A stretch of 64,000 nucleotides of DNA from Ottelia alismoides (Eukaryota > Streptophyta > Magnoliopsida > Alismatales > Hydrocharitaceae). Position numbers and translations under genes: made by a program. Positions 12,061-23,026 of the stretch are shown piece by piece. The DNA is taken from positions 1,240,001 to 1,304,000 of the forward strand of contig JAZKJV010002611.1 of assembly GCA_037367405.1 (NCBI GenBank), in the 5' to 3' direction. Each line of letters begins with the position of its first letter. The first letter of the stretch is position 1. The notes under the pieces are model-generated. The model searched no databases and was not told the origin of the DNA. It saw nothing but the letters and a program-made list of their open reading frames with translations.

Positions 12061-15000
12061 AATAAATAGACTAGCATGTAATCTTCTCAATTCCGTGATA
12101 AGGTCTTCAAACAAAAGATTTGCTATGAGATCACATACTTAATGGGGACATTATTGATCCCTGCTATAAAATCACATGGTAAATTAATGCCCCCCAAGAG
12201 CTGCTATATAATGACTCCTAATATGGTATTCCTTTGACCTTTTCTTTTCCATATTTTTAGAAGCACAACTTTCTCCCATTTTCCAAGTTTCTATACAAAA
12301 TCTGCATTGGTTCTATACTTTTAATTTTGAAAGAATATGTGTCGATGATATAACATTGACTTGTCCTTCTTCACAAGCATTCCAACAACAAATGACACAT
12401 TCATGTCTAGAAGTGTACAATGTTATCCTACAGCAAGCAGCAAATCAGCAAGCCTTGTCAACTATTGTATTTAACAATAATTTTAGAATTCTTAATAATA
12501 GACATCACTTATACGTACTAATATGAACTTTACAAAATACAATTAAATATATAAAGTAACATAATATACATTCCTTTGAATGAAGTACCAGTCAAACGAT
12601 TGGACCATACACCATTGTATGAAAATAGTTCGTTTTGATTGTCGCTGCTGCTGCTGGCCCTGTCTAAGCTCATCAATGATAAATATCACGTCCAACCAAA
12701 ACAAGCGTAAACATATCATGTCAAAGGCAATATTTAATTTCACCAACAAGCATATAATATCATGTTTAACCAAGATAAATACACACAGTACTCCAAGATA
12801 TAATCCAAAAACACTCCATTCATTTGACATTGAATGAGTTTTACATGTAATCAAAACATTAGACCCATAGTACAAATAAGAACTACATCAATGTCTTTTC
12901 CTCCTACAAAAAAAGTTTCTGCTTCATGGACCACTCTTGGGGGTTCTTGTCAGGATGCATCAAGCACTAGACTTGACAACGAGCCACACTTGACTGTCAT
13001 GGTCAATCTGTGAGATCTGCAATCCATCATCGTCGTCGTCAATATCCTCCATGTGTAGTTTTCGGCAACAGGGAACAGTTTGAGGAGCCAATATCATGAG
13101 GTGCCCTCTCCTTTCTTGGGGTTGCCGGTGTCAACGGGATGTCTAATCGGATATGCTCATGAAAAGGAGTATCAAAATCACCTCCCGATGCCATCCTCCC
13201 TCCCTTGTCGAATGTCATATTAGTCACCCAAATTCTCTGGTTGGCCTCAAGGTGGGCCTGTTCCAAGGCGACTCCCTCGCCCTCGACCTCTATGAGAAGT
13301 AGGCGCGTCTGCAGCTCCGTCATCTTCGCTGTGATCTTCATCATCATCATCAAGATTTTCTCTATTAAGCCAATGTTTAGAGAATTTCAAATATAATCAG
13401 AAAATTCATAGAATGTTTGCCTATGGTAAAGTACACCATGAATGCTATTAAAATATTTTGATTTAATGAATAAACCAGTGATTGCCTTGATATTCACATG
13501 ACCTTGTTGCTAAAGCTTGTTAGCTAATCTGCCATAGTTGTAAAAAATAAAGTGTAACGTAGCTTAAAATGTGGTTTGTACTTTATATTTCTTCAAGCTA
13601 CCCAATAGGTTGTATCTTCTTTTTTAAGCATTCAAAATGTAATATTTTGTATCTTGCTCCTATATATGTATGTGCTTGTGATATCCAAATTATGTGTGAT
13701 TATGGAAAATGTCAATAAAGCAAGTGTTCCATATACTCAATGTGGAATGGCTATAAATCTCGGTTGGAATGATATAATAGCAAGGCCATTTAATGAATAT
13801 ATGGATATTGAGGCTTGAGCCAAGTTGCCTCACTTGATGGGTATCTTAAGCATTATGATTTATATATAATCTCTTTCGTTGCATGACTAAATATAATTTT
13901 TGTATTACAAAGTACAGTGGCTTCTCTGGCATCCTGTGGACACTTCTCAACATGAGGATCGCCAAGAGGACATCCTGCGTACAAAGTACAGTGACTCAAA
14001 CATGGAAGGCTGAGAGGCGCGCCAAGATGATCGGACTTGTCTTCATGAGAGGTATTGGTATTGCTGAGGAGTAGAACACCTCGAGCGAGAGAGAGAGAGA
14101 GAGACGTGTTAGCTTAAAAAAAAGTACCGTATGTATGATGAGGAAATCATAAACGATGATGAGGCTGGGGAAAAAGTATCCAGGCTGCAGAATCCGTAGT
14201 ATACTTATTACTTTCGGTTATTCAATAAGGCCATCAAAGGGGTAATGGCGTACATGATATCATGATGATAGCTTCAGCCAACAACTGATGAGCTTTTATC
14301 AGAACGAATTTCAATACCTCAACAGTAAAAAGTGTTCATAGAGTAGCTTTCAGCTTATTGTCATCCACCTCCCTGGCTTGGGGAGAAGCGTAAGGAGTTT
14401 CAGATACTGACGAGGGAACCACACTTTTGAGAACCACACTTTTGAGTAGTACGAATAACAATTCATGGGACTAAAGAGATTCAATGGACCCATTCTTATC
14501 TCCAAGAAGTGCATCACAATATACAAACAGCAATGACAAAAGTTCCTTAGGTGCTCCCCTATGGCGCTCAGGCGAAGCGAGGCAAGGTACTAACGCCTCT
14601 CCCCACCTCAAGAGATGTGATACAGTTCAAGCGTTGGTGATGCGAGCATCGGACATGGAAGCACGAGACGTCTAGACAAGCACCTAATAATAACTTGGAT
14701 ATAATCCAATCCCCAAATGATCCCAATTAAATTAGGAAAAAACCCCCACAAGCCATCATTTCGATACTCCTCTTCCTCGACTTTGCTTTCTCCGCAACAG
14801 TCACCATCGTCGTCCCCGTGAGCTCATCCATGTCATAAGCTCCCCCCGGTAGCTTCTCCTCTTCCACCAAGGTTTCACAGCACCCTCGCCACCCCCGCTT
14901 TTTGTTTCCTCTCCGCCACCAACATGGTCCGAAAACGGCATTGCCCAGAGTCAGCCACTGTAGGTATTGTTTAATGGTTAAAGTCAAAATTATGCACCAG

Positions 15001-15100
15001 TGTCATATTCTTCTTCTCGTAATATATGATCTAATTTTTTAGAAGTAAAAGGGTGGTGTCCCGATCTGGGACCCACCATAGGATATGTATGCATTTATAT
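12061..15100. other. Gene-free stretch, function not recognised
   Basis: 12061-12350 may be decayed 3' LINE sequence. A minus-strand frame at 13039-13353 begins in an ATG repeat and contains a helical acidic segment (MTELQTRLLLIEVEGEGVAL); it has no recognised domain and could be an exon remnant or chance. 14087-14104 is a (GA)n simple repeat. 14545-14600 contains GCGCTCAGGCGAAGCGAGGC, which resembles a low-complexity MITE-like repeat. A minus-strand frame at 14727-14987 has no recognisable domain. Confidence 0.5.
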
Positions 15101-15795
15101 ATTTAATTATAAAAGTTACAAAAAGTAATATGGTCCAAGCTTTACATAACACTTAGAATGCTTGACCACGTTCTCCGAATAAAAAGTATTCCCCCAAAAA
15201 TGATGTAATTTCTGGCACACCATATTGCCCACAGCAACACAAAAGGAAAAAAATAGTCCTGGTGTCCAAAACCACACACCGATCGCATATCTTTCCAAAA
15301 ACCTAAGCACCTCTGCCTGATAATTCATGGTATGCTTGCCCTAGACCAAACCTGAGCTGAGTATGTGCAGGAGAAAAATAGATGATCCAAATCTTCTGCC
15401 ACCTCACCGCATCTATCGCAAGTGACATCCTCCGCCCCTATCAGCCGCCCCCTTTCGCTCTCTGGTGAGAATTCTGTCCATCCTCACTAGCTAGAGAAAA
15501 ATCTTGATTCGGGTTGGGATCTTACTTTTCCAAATCATACACATGTTCACAACCATCCCCTCGATATCCCCCACCTCCTCCACCAAAAATCGATACGACT
15601 TCTTTACCGAAAATCTACCACCCCCATGAAAAATGATCTCTACCTTCCTCCGACCCCTCCAGTCACGTAAGTTCAGAATGCAACTCCACGAACTCGGCTC
15701 TTTGCTCCGAAAGATCTGAGGCAAAAGTTGGGGACCAGGATCCCAAGCCCCATACTCGCTGCACCAATATCTCTTTATCCGCCGCCAACTGCAAC
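15101..15795 (-). pseudogene. L1 LINE 3' part (zf-RVT region), downstream of copia insertion
   Basis: On the minus strand 15491-15795 encodes a segment with GGGRFSVKKSYRFLVEE and IWKSKIPTRIKIFL, the zf-RVT-type C-terminal region of plant L1 ORF2. It continues below 15480 in other frames to a Cys-rich stretch (VTCDRC-like) and on to about 15116, so it is frameshifted. Its upstream half lies beyond the copia element at 20971-21110 (FRFWQDNWTRDGML). The join falls exactly at the copia target site GCAAC. This pins the LINE as older than the copia insertion. Confidence 0.8.
15791..15795. repeat. Target site duplication GCAAC (left)
   Basis: GCAAC directly before the left LTR, repeated at 20971-20975 directly after the right LTR. 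Five bases is the expected length for a Ty1/copia integrase. Confidence 0.93.
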
Positions 15796-15938
15796 TGTTG
15801 GGAAAAATAAGCAAGTTGTTTATTCCATAAGCCCTAGACTCTCTTATATAGGAGAGTAGCCTATGGGTAAATTACATAAAGCATACAACTGAAAATAAAA
15901 ATAACGAAGGGATACAGAAACAACTATATGCATTAACA
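15796..15938 (-). repeat. Copia 3' LTR
   Basis: Starts TGTTGGG and ends TTAACA on the plus strand; on the element strand it runs TGTTAA...CCCAACA. It holds TATATAGGAGAG/CTCTCCTATATAAG, so a TATATAAG promoter box lies on the minus strand. It differs from the 5' LTR at four bases. Confidence 0.96.
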
Positions 15939-15950
15939 CTCCCCCTCAAG
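15939..15950 (-). other. Polypurine tract
   Basis: On the minus strand this reads CTTGAGGGGGAG and abuts the 3' LTR, the usual copia plus-strand primer. It overlaps the gag-pol stop codon (TGA, 15946-15948). Confidence 0.93.
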
Positions 15951-18744
15951 ATGGAGCATAGATATCAATCATGCTCAGCTTGGACGCACACTTCTGGAAT
16001 GGGCCTCGTAGTAATGCCTTGGTGAATATATCAGCAGTTTGATTCTCTGAGGTAACATGAGATGTAGCAATGAACCCCTTCTGAATCATGTCACGTATGT
16101 AGTGACAATCAACCTCAATATGCTTGGTCCTCTCATGGAATGTTGGGTTGTTTGCAATGAACAAGGCAACCTGATTATCACATTCCAAGTTCATAGGAAG
16201 TGGTACATCAAGACATAGATCTGTAATAACAGTTTTCACCCACATCATCTCTGTGCTAGCCTGGGCCATAGCCCTATATTCGGATTCAGCACTGGACCTA
16301 GCTACCACTGTCTGTTTCTTGCTCCTCCATGAGACTAGAGCATCTCCAACATAGACTGCAAATCCTGAGGTGGACTTCCTGTCCTTGGGACATCCTGCAT
16401 AGTCTGCATCCGCACATGCTGAGATAGAAATCTCCTTTCCCTTCTTGAATAGCAAACCTGCACCTGGAGATGATTTGAGATATCTAAGAATCATGTGTAT
16501 TGCGTCCATATGGACCTGACGTGGTTGCTCCATGAACTGGCTCACACGACTCACTGCAAATAATATATCAGGTCTAGTGATCGTGACATACAATAGTTTG
16601 CCTACCAGTTCTCTGTATCTTCTCCTGTCCACCTCATCTGTATCATCATCATAGAGCTTCATGCTGGGATCCATTGGTGTCGTAGCAGGCCGACACGCAA
16701 GCATACCTGTTTCACTCAACAAATCTGTAACATATTTCCTCTGCGACATTACTAATCCATACGGATTTCTAGCAAATTCCAGCCCCAGAAAATATCTAAG
16801 GACTCCAAGGTCCTTAGTGACAAATTCGGTTCCCAGCTTTTCTTTCGCCTGCTTTATGCCCTGCTCATCATCTCCTGTAATCAAGATGTCATCTACATAA
16901 ACCATGATTACAATAATACCTCTAGCAGTCTTTTGTACGAACAAGGAATGATCAGCATTGGAGCGTTTGTATCCTTGTTTCTCAAAGAGGTCTGAGAGCT
17001 TCTGAAACCATGCTCTGGGGCTCTGCTTAAGGCCATAGATAGCCTTATGTAATCTGCATACCTTGGAACACTCCCCCTCAACAGCAAAACCGGGTGGTTG
17101 TTGCATATAGACTTCCTCCTGCAAATCTCCATATAAGAATGCATTCTTCACATCCAGCTGATAGAGTGGCCATTCTCTAGCAACTGCAACTGACAACAAG
17201 ATCCGGAGAGTGGAATGACGAGCTACAAGCGAGAATGTGTCAAGGTAATCCACCCCGTACGTCTGTGTAAAGCCACGTGCAACAAGTCGTGCCTTGTATC
17301 TATCAATAGAGCCGTCCGCATTATGCTTCACTGTAAACACCCACTTACAGCTCACCGGGTTCACATCTGGAGGTATAGGAACCAGACTCCAAGTTCCTCT
17401 GGACTGAAGTGTCGCCATTTCTTCCTCTATAGCTAGCCGCCATCTACTATCCTGCAGAGCATCTTGATAATTCCGTGGAATATCTACAGCTGACAGTGCC
17501 ACCACAAATGTCCTGAAATCTCCAGATAATCTCTCAAAAGACACGGATGCTGACAACAAATATGTAACACAGCTCCTCTTCGATTTGCGTAGAGCAATGG
17601 GAACATCTAAATCTGTTGTAGCCTCATCTGGCCCCTGCAACATATCCTGCTCAGAAATGTCATCAGATTCATCAATAGAAATATTTTCATTACATACCAT
17701 AGGCGAGCTAGGAGACGAGTCATGACCATGAGCTGGAGGAGGCCTGCGGGTATAATGGGATGGTAGCGGTGAGACAGGTATATGTGGTGGTGGCGGTGGT
17801 GGTGGGGGTGATGTTGATGACGGTATTTGAGGTGGTGGTGTCATGTATATGGCATCAGTAGATGGAGGTGGTAGCTGATGGTCTCCCGAGGCTGAAAAAT
17901 ACATAACAGATTCAAAAAATGTAACATCTGCACTGACCATATACCGCCGACGCAGAGGATCAAAACACATGTACCCCTTCTGAGTTCTGGAGTACCCAAC
18001 GAAAACACACTTGACAACCCTAGGAGAGAGCTTGTCATTACCAGACGACAACTGATGGACAAAGGCAACCGAACCAAACACACGAGGAGTAAGAGTGAAC
18101 AGATCCTTCCCGTGATGGATGAGGGAAAACGGAATATGTTCATTCAAGACAGAAGAAGGCGTACGATTGATTAGGTAACATGCAGTGAGAACCGCATCAC
18201 CCCAGTAAGAGTAGGGAACATGACTCTGTATAAGAAGTGATCTTGTGACATCAAGAAGGTGACGGTGTTTCCTTTCAACAATTCCGTTTTGTTGAGATGT
18301 ATGAGCACAAGATGTTTGGTGAACAATCCCTTTTGAGGAGTAATAATTAGCAAGAACATTGGTGCATAATTCTAAAGCATTATCACTTCTCACAAACTTC
18401 ACAGATGTGGAGAAAACATTTTGTATTTCATTTAGAAAATGGATAATGATATTTCCTGCTTCAGATTTATTTTTCATCAAAAATACCGATGACACGCGAG
18501 AAAAATCATCTACAAATACTATATAAAATCTGTGTCCCTGATGATCAGGTACACGACTCGGACCCCAAACATCAATATGAAATAACTCGAACTTGGAGGT
18601 ACTACTCCGACCTGGACGACTGGGAAAGGACGACCTGTGATACTTTCCCAACTGACACGCCTCACATTGAATAGGTGTGTGAGGAAGACCATAAGGTAAC
18701 ACGTGACGCAACTTCTGAAGCGGTAAATGTCCAAATCGCAGATG
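15946..18744 (-). pseudogene. Copia pol: integrase, reverse transcriptase, RNase H
   Basis: About 930 codons open from the TGA at 18745-18747 to the terminal TGA. First is the GAG-pre-integrase motif (HLRFGHLPLQKL, then CEACQLGKYH). The integrase core follows with all three acidic residues: D in FHIDVWGP, D in VRSDNALE, E in QQNGIVERKH. After a proline-rich linker comes the reverse transcriptase (KWVFTVKHNADGSIDRYKAR, DVKNAFLYGDLQEEVYMQ, catalytic box YVDDILI). RNase H follows ([44 protein letters not shown]). Catalytic residues look intact. The segment is cut off from gag only by a TGA where family members have Trp before HLR(F/L)GH, consistent with TGG to TGA. Without read-through or repair it would not be translated as a fusion with gag. 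Confidence 0.93.
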
Positions 18745-19611
18745 TCACAATAAAGTAGATACTTGTCCAGTGGGAAGGGATGAGGTTCCAGCAAATGGGG
18801 TCTGATTCAGGCGGTAGAGGCCTCCTTGCTCATAGCCACGACCAATCACGTTACCCGTATGGATGTCCTGAAAAATCAAAGAAGATGGATCAAAAATTGC
18901 CCGACAATGTAGATCCTTCGTAATATGACTAATTGACAACAAACTCATTGAAAAATCAGGTGCATGTAGCACATTCTTGAGCTGCATAGAAGATGTCAAT
19001 CTAATCTCCCCATGACCAGTGATGGGGGAATGTGTACCATTGGCAATTACTACTGTTCGGCCTGGAGAAATCTGAGTGTATCCTGTAAGTAAACTATGGT
19101 CGCCACATAGGTGATGTGTAGCGCCTGAGTCCATAATCCATGGTAATGTATCTGATCTACTACTGGAGAATGCTAGTATACTACCTGAAGCACTGGTAGA
19201 CGCAGAGGCAGAAGCAGCGGTATCGGATTGACTCTCATGAGTCGGTGCTGGACCAGATGGTGGAATAATGCCCCTCAGACGGGCAACTAGATCGTCGGAC
19301 CGCTGATCCAAAGTAGCAGCAGATGGAGGCTCTATCTGCTCAGCAACTCGTGCGGATGCAGGAAATCCATGCTTCGAGTAGCATGTGTCTTCATTGTGTC
19401 CAACGCGGTGACAGTAGGTACATGTTGGCCTAGTACGGCCACCTCTTCCACGAGGTCCACGTCCACGGCTCTGGTGATGAAATATGTGGCCCCTATTGGC
19501 TGCCATGGCTGAAGTATTCTGACTCGTGGCCGTGGAAGGAACTGTGATCCGGCTCAGTCTATGGAAAGCTTCCTCCATGGGAGGAATAGTAGAGTCGGCC
19601 AAAATCTGTGA
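18745..19611 (-). pseudogene. Copia gag C-terminus (zinc knuckle) and aspartic protease
   Basis: Same frame as the segments on both sides. It opens after a TGA at 19612-19614 (context YEAS-stop-SQILADS, consistent with CGA Arg to TGA). It contains a CCHC zinc knuckle, CTYCHRVGHNEDTC (CX2CX4HX4C), flanked by Arg/Gly-rich sequence that fits RNA binding. About 60 codons later is the aspartic protease active site LPWIMDSGATHHLCGD. It ends at the TGA 18745-18747 just before the pre-integrase domain. No ATG lies at the start of the open part, so it is only the middle of the polyprotein. Confidence 0.92.
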
Positions 19612-19728
19612 TCATGACGCCTCATACTCTGGAACAAGTGCAGCCAGGAACACGCCCACGATAGTCGCGTTCCTATATGTCTTCTGTTGTTCTGGCGTGG
19701 CTGTCAGGGGCATGAAGCTGTAGAGCTT

Positions 19729-20085
19729 CTAGAACATCCCTCTCAGTGATGTATAGAGAGAATGTAGAGGGCGACCATTCTGCTTGATAGTGAAGATATC
19801 ATGCTGGAGTTGCAGAATCTTTGTCTCGTTCTTCGCCTGTGAATATGTAGCCACCAGAATGTCCCACATATCCTTGACCGTGGGTTGATGTAGAATGTCA
19901 TTGGCTATCTCAATTACCAGTGTACCGGATAGCCAAACTTTGGCGTATGCATCATCAGTCTCCCAAGAGGCATTGGCTCTAGTCTTCTCAGCAGGCTCTG
20001 GTTCGGTAAGAATGTGCTTCTTACCCGTTGACTTCATCATGCTCATGAACTGCATTGCCCACAGTTCATAGTTTGTACCGTCCAT
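19729..20085 (-). pseudogene. Copia gag N-terminal capsid segment
   Basis: Starts with ATG at 20083-20085 (MDGTNYELWAMQFMSMM), the conserved L/MDGTNY..W start of plant copia Gag (UBN2/retrotrans_gag region). It continues with VWLSGTLVIEIANDIL and MWDILVATYSQ and ends at a TAG (19729-19731) after SLRGMF. The same frame continues beyond as KLYSFMPLTATPEQQ, so the stop replaces Gln (CAG to TAG). The stretch upstream of the ATG is open to a TAG at 20197-20199 but has no other ATG, so the native start could have been lost or may be this ATG. Confidence 0.9.
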
Positions 20086-20815
20086 CTTTACAATAGGCGC
20101 TGGACCATGAAAGGCGCCAATAGATGGGATATCCGCCTTGCTTTCTGACGTACTGGAGATGGAAGACTGGAGCGATTGACAGAGGATTAGATTCGTCTAC
20201 AATGACATAGACGGGTTTAGTTGCACGTGTAGACGTCAAGCAACTAAACCCATGTAGGCGAAGGCGCGCGCTTTAGGGCTTAGCACGTGCACACGTACAG
20301 TCAACCGAGAGAACTAGGCGCACTGGTGCGCGATGCGCGCACTGGTAGCGAGCTGGACAGGAGACAGAGGACTCACGCAGGCGATGCTACAGCGCTACCA
20401 GCGGTACTACAGGGGCTCTGCAGTGCAGGAGCACCACCGCACAGCACATGCGATGCTTGAGGAGAACCGCACGCAACCAAAGCACCGAAGCAGCGCGCGC
20501 AGGCTACCAAAGATCTAGGAGCAGCACACGCACGCGCAGGCTACCCAACGCACGCAGAAGGGAGCAGCGCGCGCAGGCGACGCTTCAGGAGCGATGCTTC
20601 AACGCAGGCGATGCTTCAGGAGCACCGCACGAGGCACCGGAGCAGCGCGCGCAAGGGAGATGCACAGGAGGCGCTAGCGCAGATTCAACCCGGGCAACGC
20701 CGTGTGTGCAGCCCAAGAGAGGGCGGCGCCGACCGAAGAGAGAAAGAGAGGAAGAGAGGCCGGCGGGTGGGGTAGGGTAGGGTTAGGGTTTCGAGAACTC
20801 CGGTCTAGGACCGTC
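20086..20815 (-). other. Copia 5' leader, GC-rich
   Basis: About 730 bp between PBS and gag. It is much more GC-rich than the surroundings, with repeated GCGCGCAGG and AGCACCGCACG words around 20300-20720. Plus-strand open frames here (20333-20518, 20448-20780) are Arg-rich by-products of this composition, not genes. Packaging and dimerisation signals are expected in such leaders, but I cannot point to one. Confidence 0.7.
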
Positions 20816-20827
20816 GCTCTGATACCA
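20816..20827 (-). other. Primer binding site, initiator Met-tRNA
   Basis: Minus strand TGGTATCAGAGC, perfectly matching the 3' end complement of plant initiator Met-tRNA, directly adjacent to the 5' LTR. Standard for Ty1/copia elements. Confidence 0.96.
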
Positions 20828-20970
20828 TGTTGGGAAAAATGAGAAAGTTGTTTATTCCATAAGCCCTAGGCTCTCTTATATAGGAGAGTAGCCTATGGGT
20901 AAATTACATAAAGCATACAACTGAAAATAAAAATAACGAAGGGATACAGAAACAACTATATGCGTTAACA
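20828..20970 (-). repeat. Copia 5' LTR
   Basis: 143 bp, same limits as the 3' LTR (TGTTGGG...TTAACA on plus). Four substitutions distinguish the two LTRs. Confidence 0.96.
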
Positions 20971-20975
20971 GCAAC
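20971..20975. repeat. Target site duplication GCAAC (right)
   Basis: Matches 15791-15795. Confidence 0.93.
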
Positions 20976-21110
20976 AATCTCGGGTATCTTTCCCCCAACA
21001 TTCCATCCCTTGTCCAGTTATCTTGCCAAAATCGAAATCCAGCTCCGTTACCTAGAATTGGCCTCAACTTAATCGCCAGCTCCGACATCACCAACGTAAT
21101 GCCAGTCCAC
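20971..21110 (-). pseudogene. L1 LINE part upstream of copia insertion
   Basis: Minus-strand coding remnant containing MSELAIKLRPILGNGAGF and RFWQDNWTRDGMLGERYPRL, typical of the region after the RT domain in plant L1 ORF2 (G.G...FW.D.W......RFP.L). It continues in the same sense across the copia target site into 15795-15101. Further 5' LINE sequence is lost beyond about 21110. Confidence 0.8.
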
Positions 21111-21574
21111 AGTGATGACGTAAATCCATTACTCTGTTATTAAGTATTAAGCATTAACAACGATATGTTCGATATGGTGTGTAATATACCGTCATAGTCA
21201 TATATAATAAGATGATTGATATGTATGATATAAGCCTATAAGTGTGTAGATATTGTTTCATTGTTTGAAATACTCAGATTAACTCCATTTGCAATATCTA
21301 ATATATTCTACAGTATGACCGATATGGCCGATGGCTGATATGTACAATATAAGGGGTATAAATGAGCAATATGTGTGAAAGAATTGTGTATTTATAAGTC
21401 ATTATTGTTCTAATAACTTAGAAGATCATAATTAACAATAAAATTGAAAAAAACTGGCTTTTTGAGCCATTTCCGACATTTCCACCGAAATTATCGAAAT
21501 TTCCTGAAATATCACCAAAATTTTGGTATTGAGGGTGATCGAAACAAAATCGATCGAGATTTCGCACCATGTAT
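21111..21574. repeat. GATAT-rich MITE-like repeat
   Basis: AT-rich sequence built from recurring GATATG, CGATAT, TTTCC and AATATCACC words (for example GATATGGCCGATGGCTGATA, and ATCGAAATTTCCTGAAATATC). Similar vocabulary is found at 31353-31563 and 38370-38890. No clear terminal repeats here, so this copy is eroded. It abuts the 5' break of the copia fragment that follows. Confidence 0.5.
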
Positions 21575-21578
21575 TTAG

Positions 21579-22476
21579 GCGACCAAGGAGTTCCTTGGTC
21601 AGCAGTTTGTGACTAAGGATCTTGGCACTCTTCGATACTTCCTTGGATTAGAGTTCGTCAGGAACCAACGTGGTCTTGTAATGACTCAGAGGAAGTTTGT
21701 GACAGATGTTCTTTCTAAGACAGGTATGACAGGGTGCAAGCCTGCTACTACTCCTATGGATCTGAGTATGAGATTGTATAATGATGACACTGAGGAGGTA
21801 GACGGGAGAAGATATAGAGAGCTTGTTGGGAAGCTCTTATATGCCACCATCACCATGCCAAATATGACTTTTGTAGTGAGCAAAGTTATCCAGTTCATGG
21901 AGCAGTCCGGGAAGGTGCATATGGATGCAATCCATATGATCTTGAGATATTTGAAGATTTTACCTGATTCTGATCTTATATTCAGTAGGGATACATCTCT
22001 AGAGGTGACAGCTTGTGCAGAAACAGATTATGCAGGTTGCCCTAGAGATAGGAAGTCTACTTCTGGCTTTGCTATTTTTATTGGAAACTCTCTTATTTCA
22101 TGGAGAAGCAAGAAACAGATAATGGTGGCTAGATCGAGTGCAGAATCTGAGTATTGGGCCATGGCTCAGGGATGTGCAGAGATGATGTGGGGATATGTGT
22201 TGACTGGCCTTACTATTGGGGTTTCCCTATGCAACTTTTATGTGATAATCAAGCAGCTCTATTTATTGCCAACAATCCTGCTTTTCATGAACAGACCATG
22301 CATATAGAGGTGGATTGTCATTACACTAGAGACATGATCTAGAAATGTCTCACATCTACCTCTCATGTTTCCACTGGAGATCAGACTGTTGATATCTTCA
22401 CCAAGGCTCTAGCTAGAGGTACATTTTAGAGGTGTTGCTCCAAGTTGAGCATGATAGATATATATGCTCCAGCTTG
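21579..22476 (+). pseudogene. Copia RT C-terminus and RNase H remnant
   Basis: Reads DLGTLRYFLGLEFVRNQRG, PATTPMDLSMRLYNDDTEE, ETDYAGCPRDRKSTSGF and [12 protein letters not shown] in one frame. A single-base frameshift near 22225 moves the reading to [20 protein letters not shown]. Two TAG codons follow (DMI-stop-KCL at 22340-22342, and TF-stop-RCC), both where the intact relative has Gln, before the natural end at SMIDIYAPA. Upstream gag, protease, integrase and the YVDD part of RT are missing. Non-functional. Confidence 0.9.
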
Positions 22477-22484
22477 AGGGGAAG
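22471..22484 (+). other. Polypurine tract
   Basis: AGCTTGAGGGGAAG directly before the LTR start, equivalent to the PPT of the complete copia element. Confidence 0.88.
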
Positions 22485-22626
22485 TGTTGAGATAATCGTA
22501 TCTCGCAATATCCTTCTCGTATTTATGTTTTCCGTTGTACATCTCTTGTAATTTACCCAAGGCATTTCTCCCATATAAGAGAGCCCTAGGGTCTCATCTA
22601 TGATATGCTTCATTTTTCTCCTAACA
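22485..22626 (+). repeat. Copia 3' LTR of truncated fragment
   Basis: TGTTGAG...CTAACA, 142 bp. It contains TGTAATTTACCCA and CATATAAGAGAGCCCTAGGG, matching the reverse complement of the LTRs at 15796 and 20828, including the TATA-like block. Its partner 5' LTR is absent. Confidence 0.9.
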
Positions 22627-22916
22627 TAAGTAATTTCTATAAATCCACATTTTCCCTGTTTTTTATTAGATTAACTATAGTTATAATCACGAATTCATAA
22701 TAAAATTCTTACGATAAGAACGAGAGAAAGAAAAGAAGAATGAAAATTTTATTAAAGTGGATTATTATACATATTCGTGCAGAAAAATAGATGTGTACAC
22801 TTAATTCTACATTCCTTGCACTTATTAACTACATAATATTATTTATAATAGATACATTTACCATAAGATATCTTTCCTTATAAGAGCTACAAATATTAAA
22901 TCGAAGCATCTGATCT
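22627..22916 (+). other. Probable plastid accD-psaI spacer DNA
   Basis: AT-rich, no coding signal. It ends directly at a psaI copy, and its character fits the plastid intergenic region upstream of psaI, so the plastid insertion probably starts in here (around 22650). The exact left limit cannot be set by eye. Confidence 0.45.
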
Positions 22917-23026
22917 ATAACAGATCTTAACTTACCCTCTATTTTTGTGCATTTAGTAGGCCTTGTGTTTTCGATAATTGCAATGGCTTCTTTATTTCTT
23001 CATGTTCAAAAAAAAAGATTGTCTAG
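22917..23026 (+). pseudogene. psaI: Nuclear plastid copy of psaI
   Basis: Matches the 36-residue photosystem I subunit [14 protein letters not shown] then LVGLVF and [11 protein letters not shown]. The start is ATA instead of ATG. One base is missing in the AAAAAAA run before the end, so the last codons and the TAG at 23024-23026 fall out of frame (110 instead of 111 bp). In plastids this protein sits in the thylakoid membrane near PsaH and PsaL. This copy cannot be expressed as the plastid protein. The gene order psaI then ycf4 is the normal plastid order. Confidence 0.93.

Larger units (their letters stand above)
15796..20970 (-). mobile_element. Near-complete Ty1/copia LTR retrotransposon, 5175 bp
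   Basis: Complete structure on the minus strand: TSD, 5' LTR (20828-20970), PBS for initiator Met-tRNA, long leader, gag, protease, integrase, reverse transcriptase and RNase H in copia order, PPT, 3' LTR (15796-15938), TSD. The LTRs are 143 bp and differ at 4 positions (about 2.8%), so the insertion is recent in evolutionary terms; at a generic plant rate this is of the order of one million years (inference). The gag-pol frame is a single frame without indels but has three in-frame stops. It is inserted into an L1 LINE. A related copia 3' fragment lies on the opposite strand at 21575-22626. Confidence 0.97.
21575..22626 (+). mobile_element. 5'-truncated Ty1/copia fragment with 3' LTR
   Basis: Begins inside the reverse transcriptase (KEFLGQQFVTKDLG) and runs to the end of the 3' LTR. 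It belongs to the same family as 15796-20970: the protein is about 70% identical by eye and the LTRs are alignable. It lies on the opposite strand, so the two 3' halves form an inverted pair about 5 kb apart. No second LTR or target duplication. Confidence 0.9.

Noticed and set aside
13039..13353. 104-codon minus-strand frame with an acidic helix and a MMMMM start
   Set aside because: Possible exon, but no domain, no splice context and a start inside a CAT repeat; not reported as a gene.
16661..18674. Several 60-100 codon frames overlapping the copia pol
   Set aside because: Shadow frames of the pol coding sequence.
20333..20780. Plus-strand Arg-rich frames of 61 and 110 codons
   Set aside because: They lie antisense in the GC-rich leader of the copia element and are made of GCGCGCAGG-type repeats; a composition artefact.
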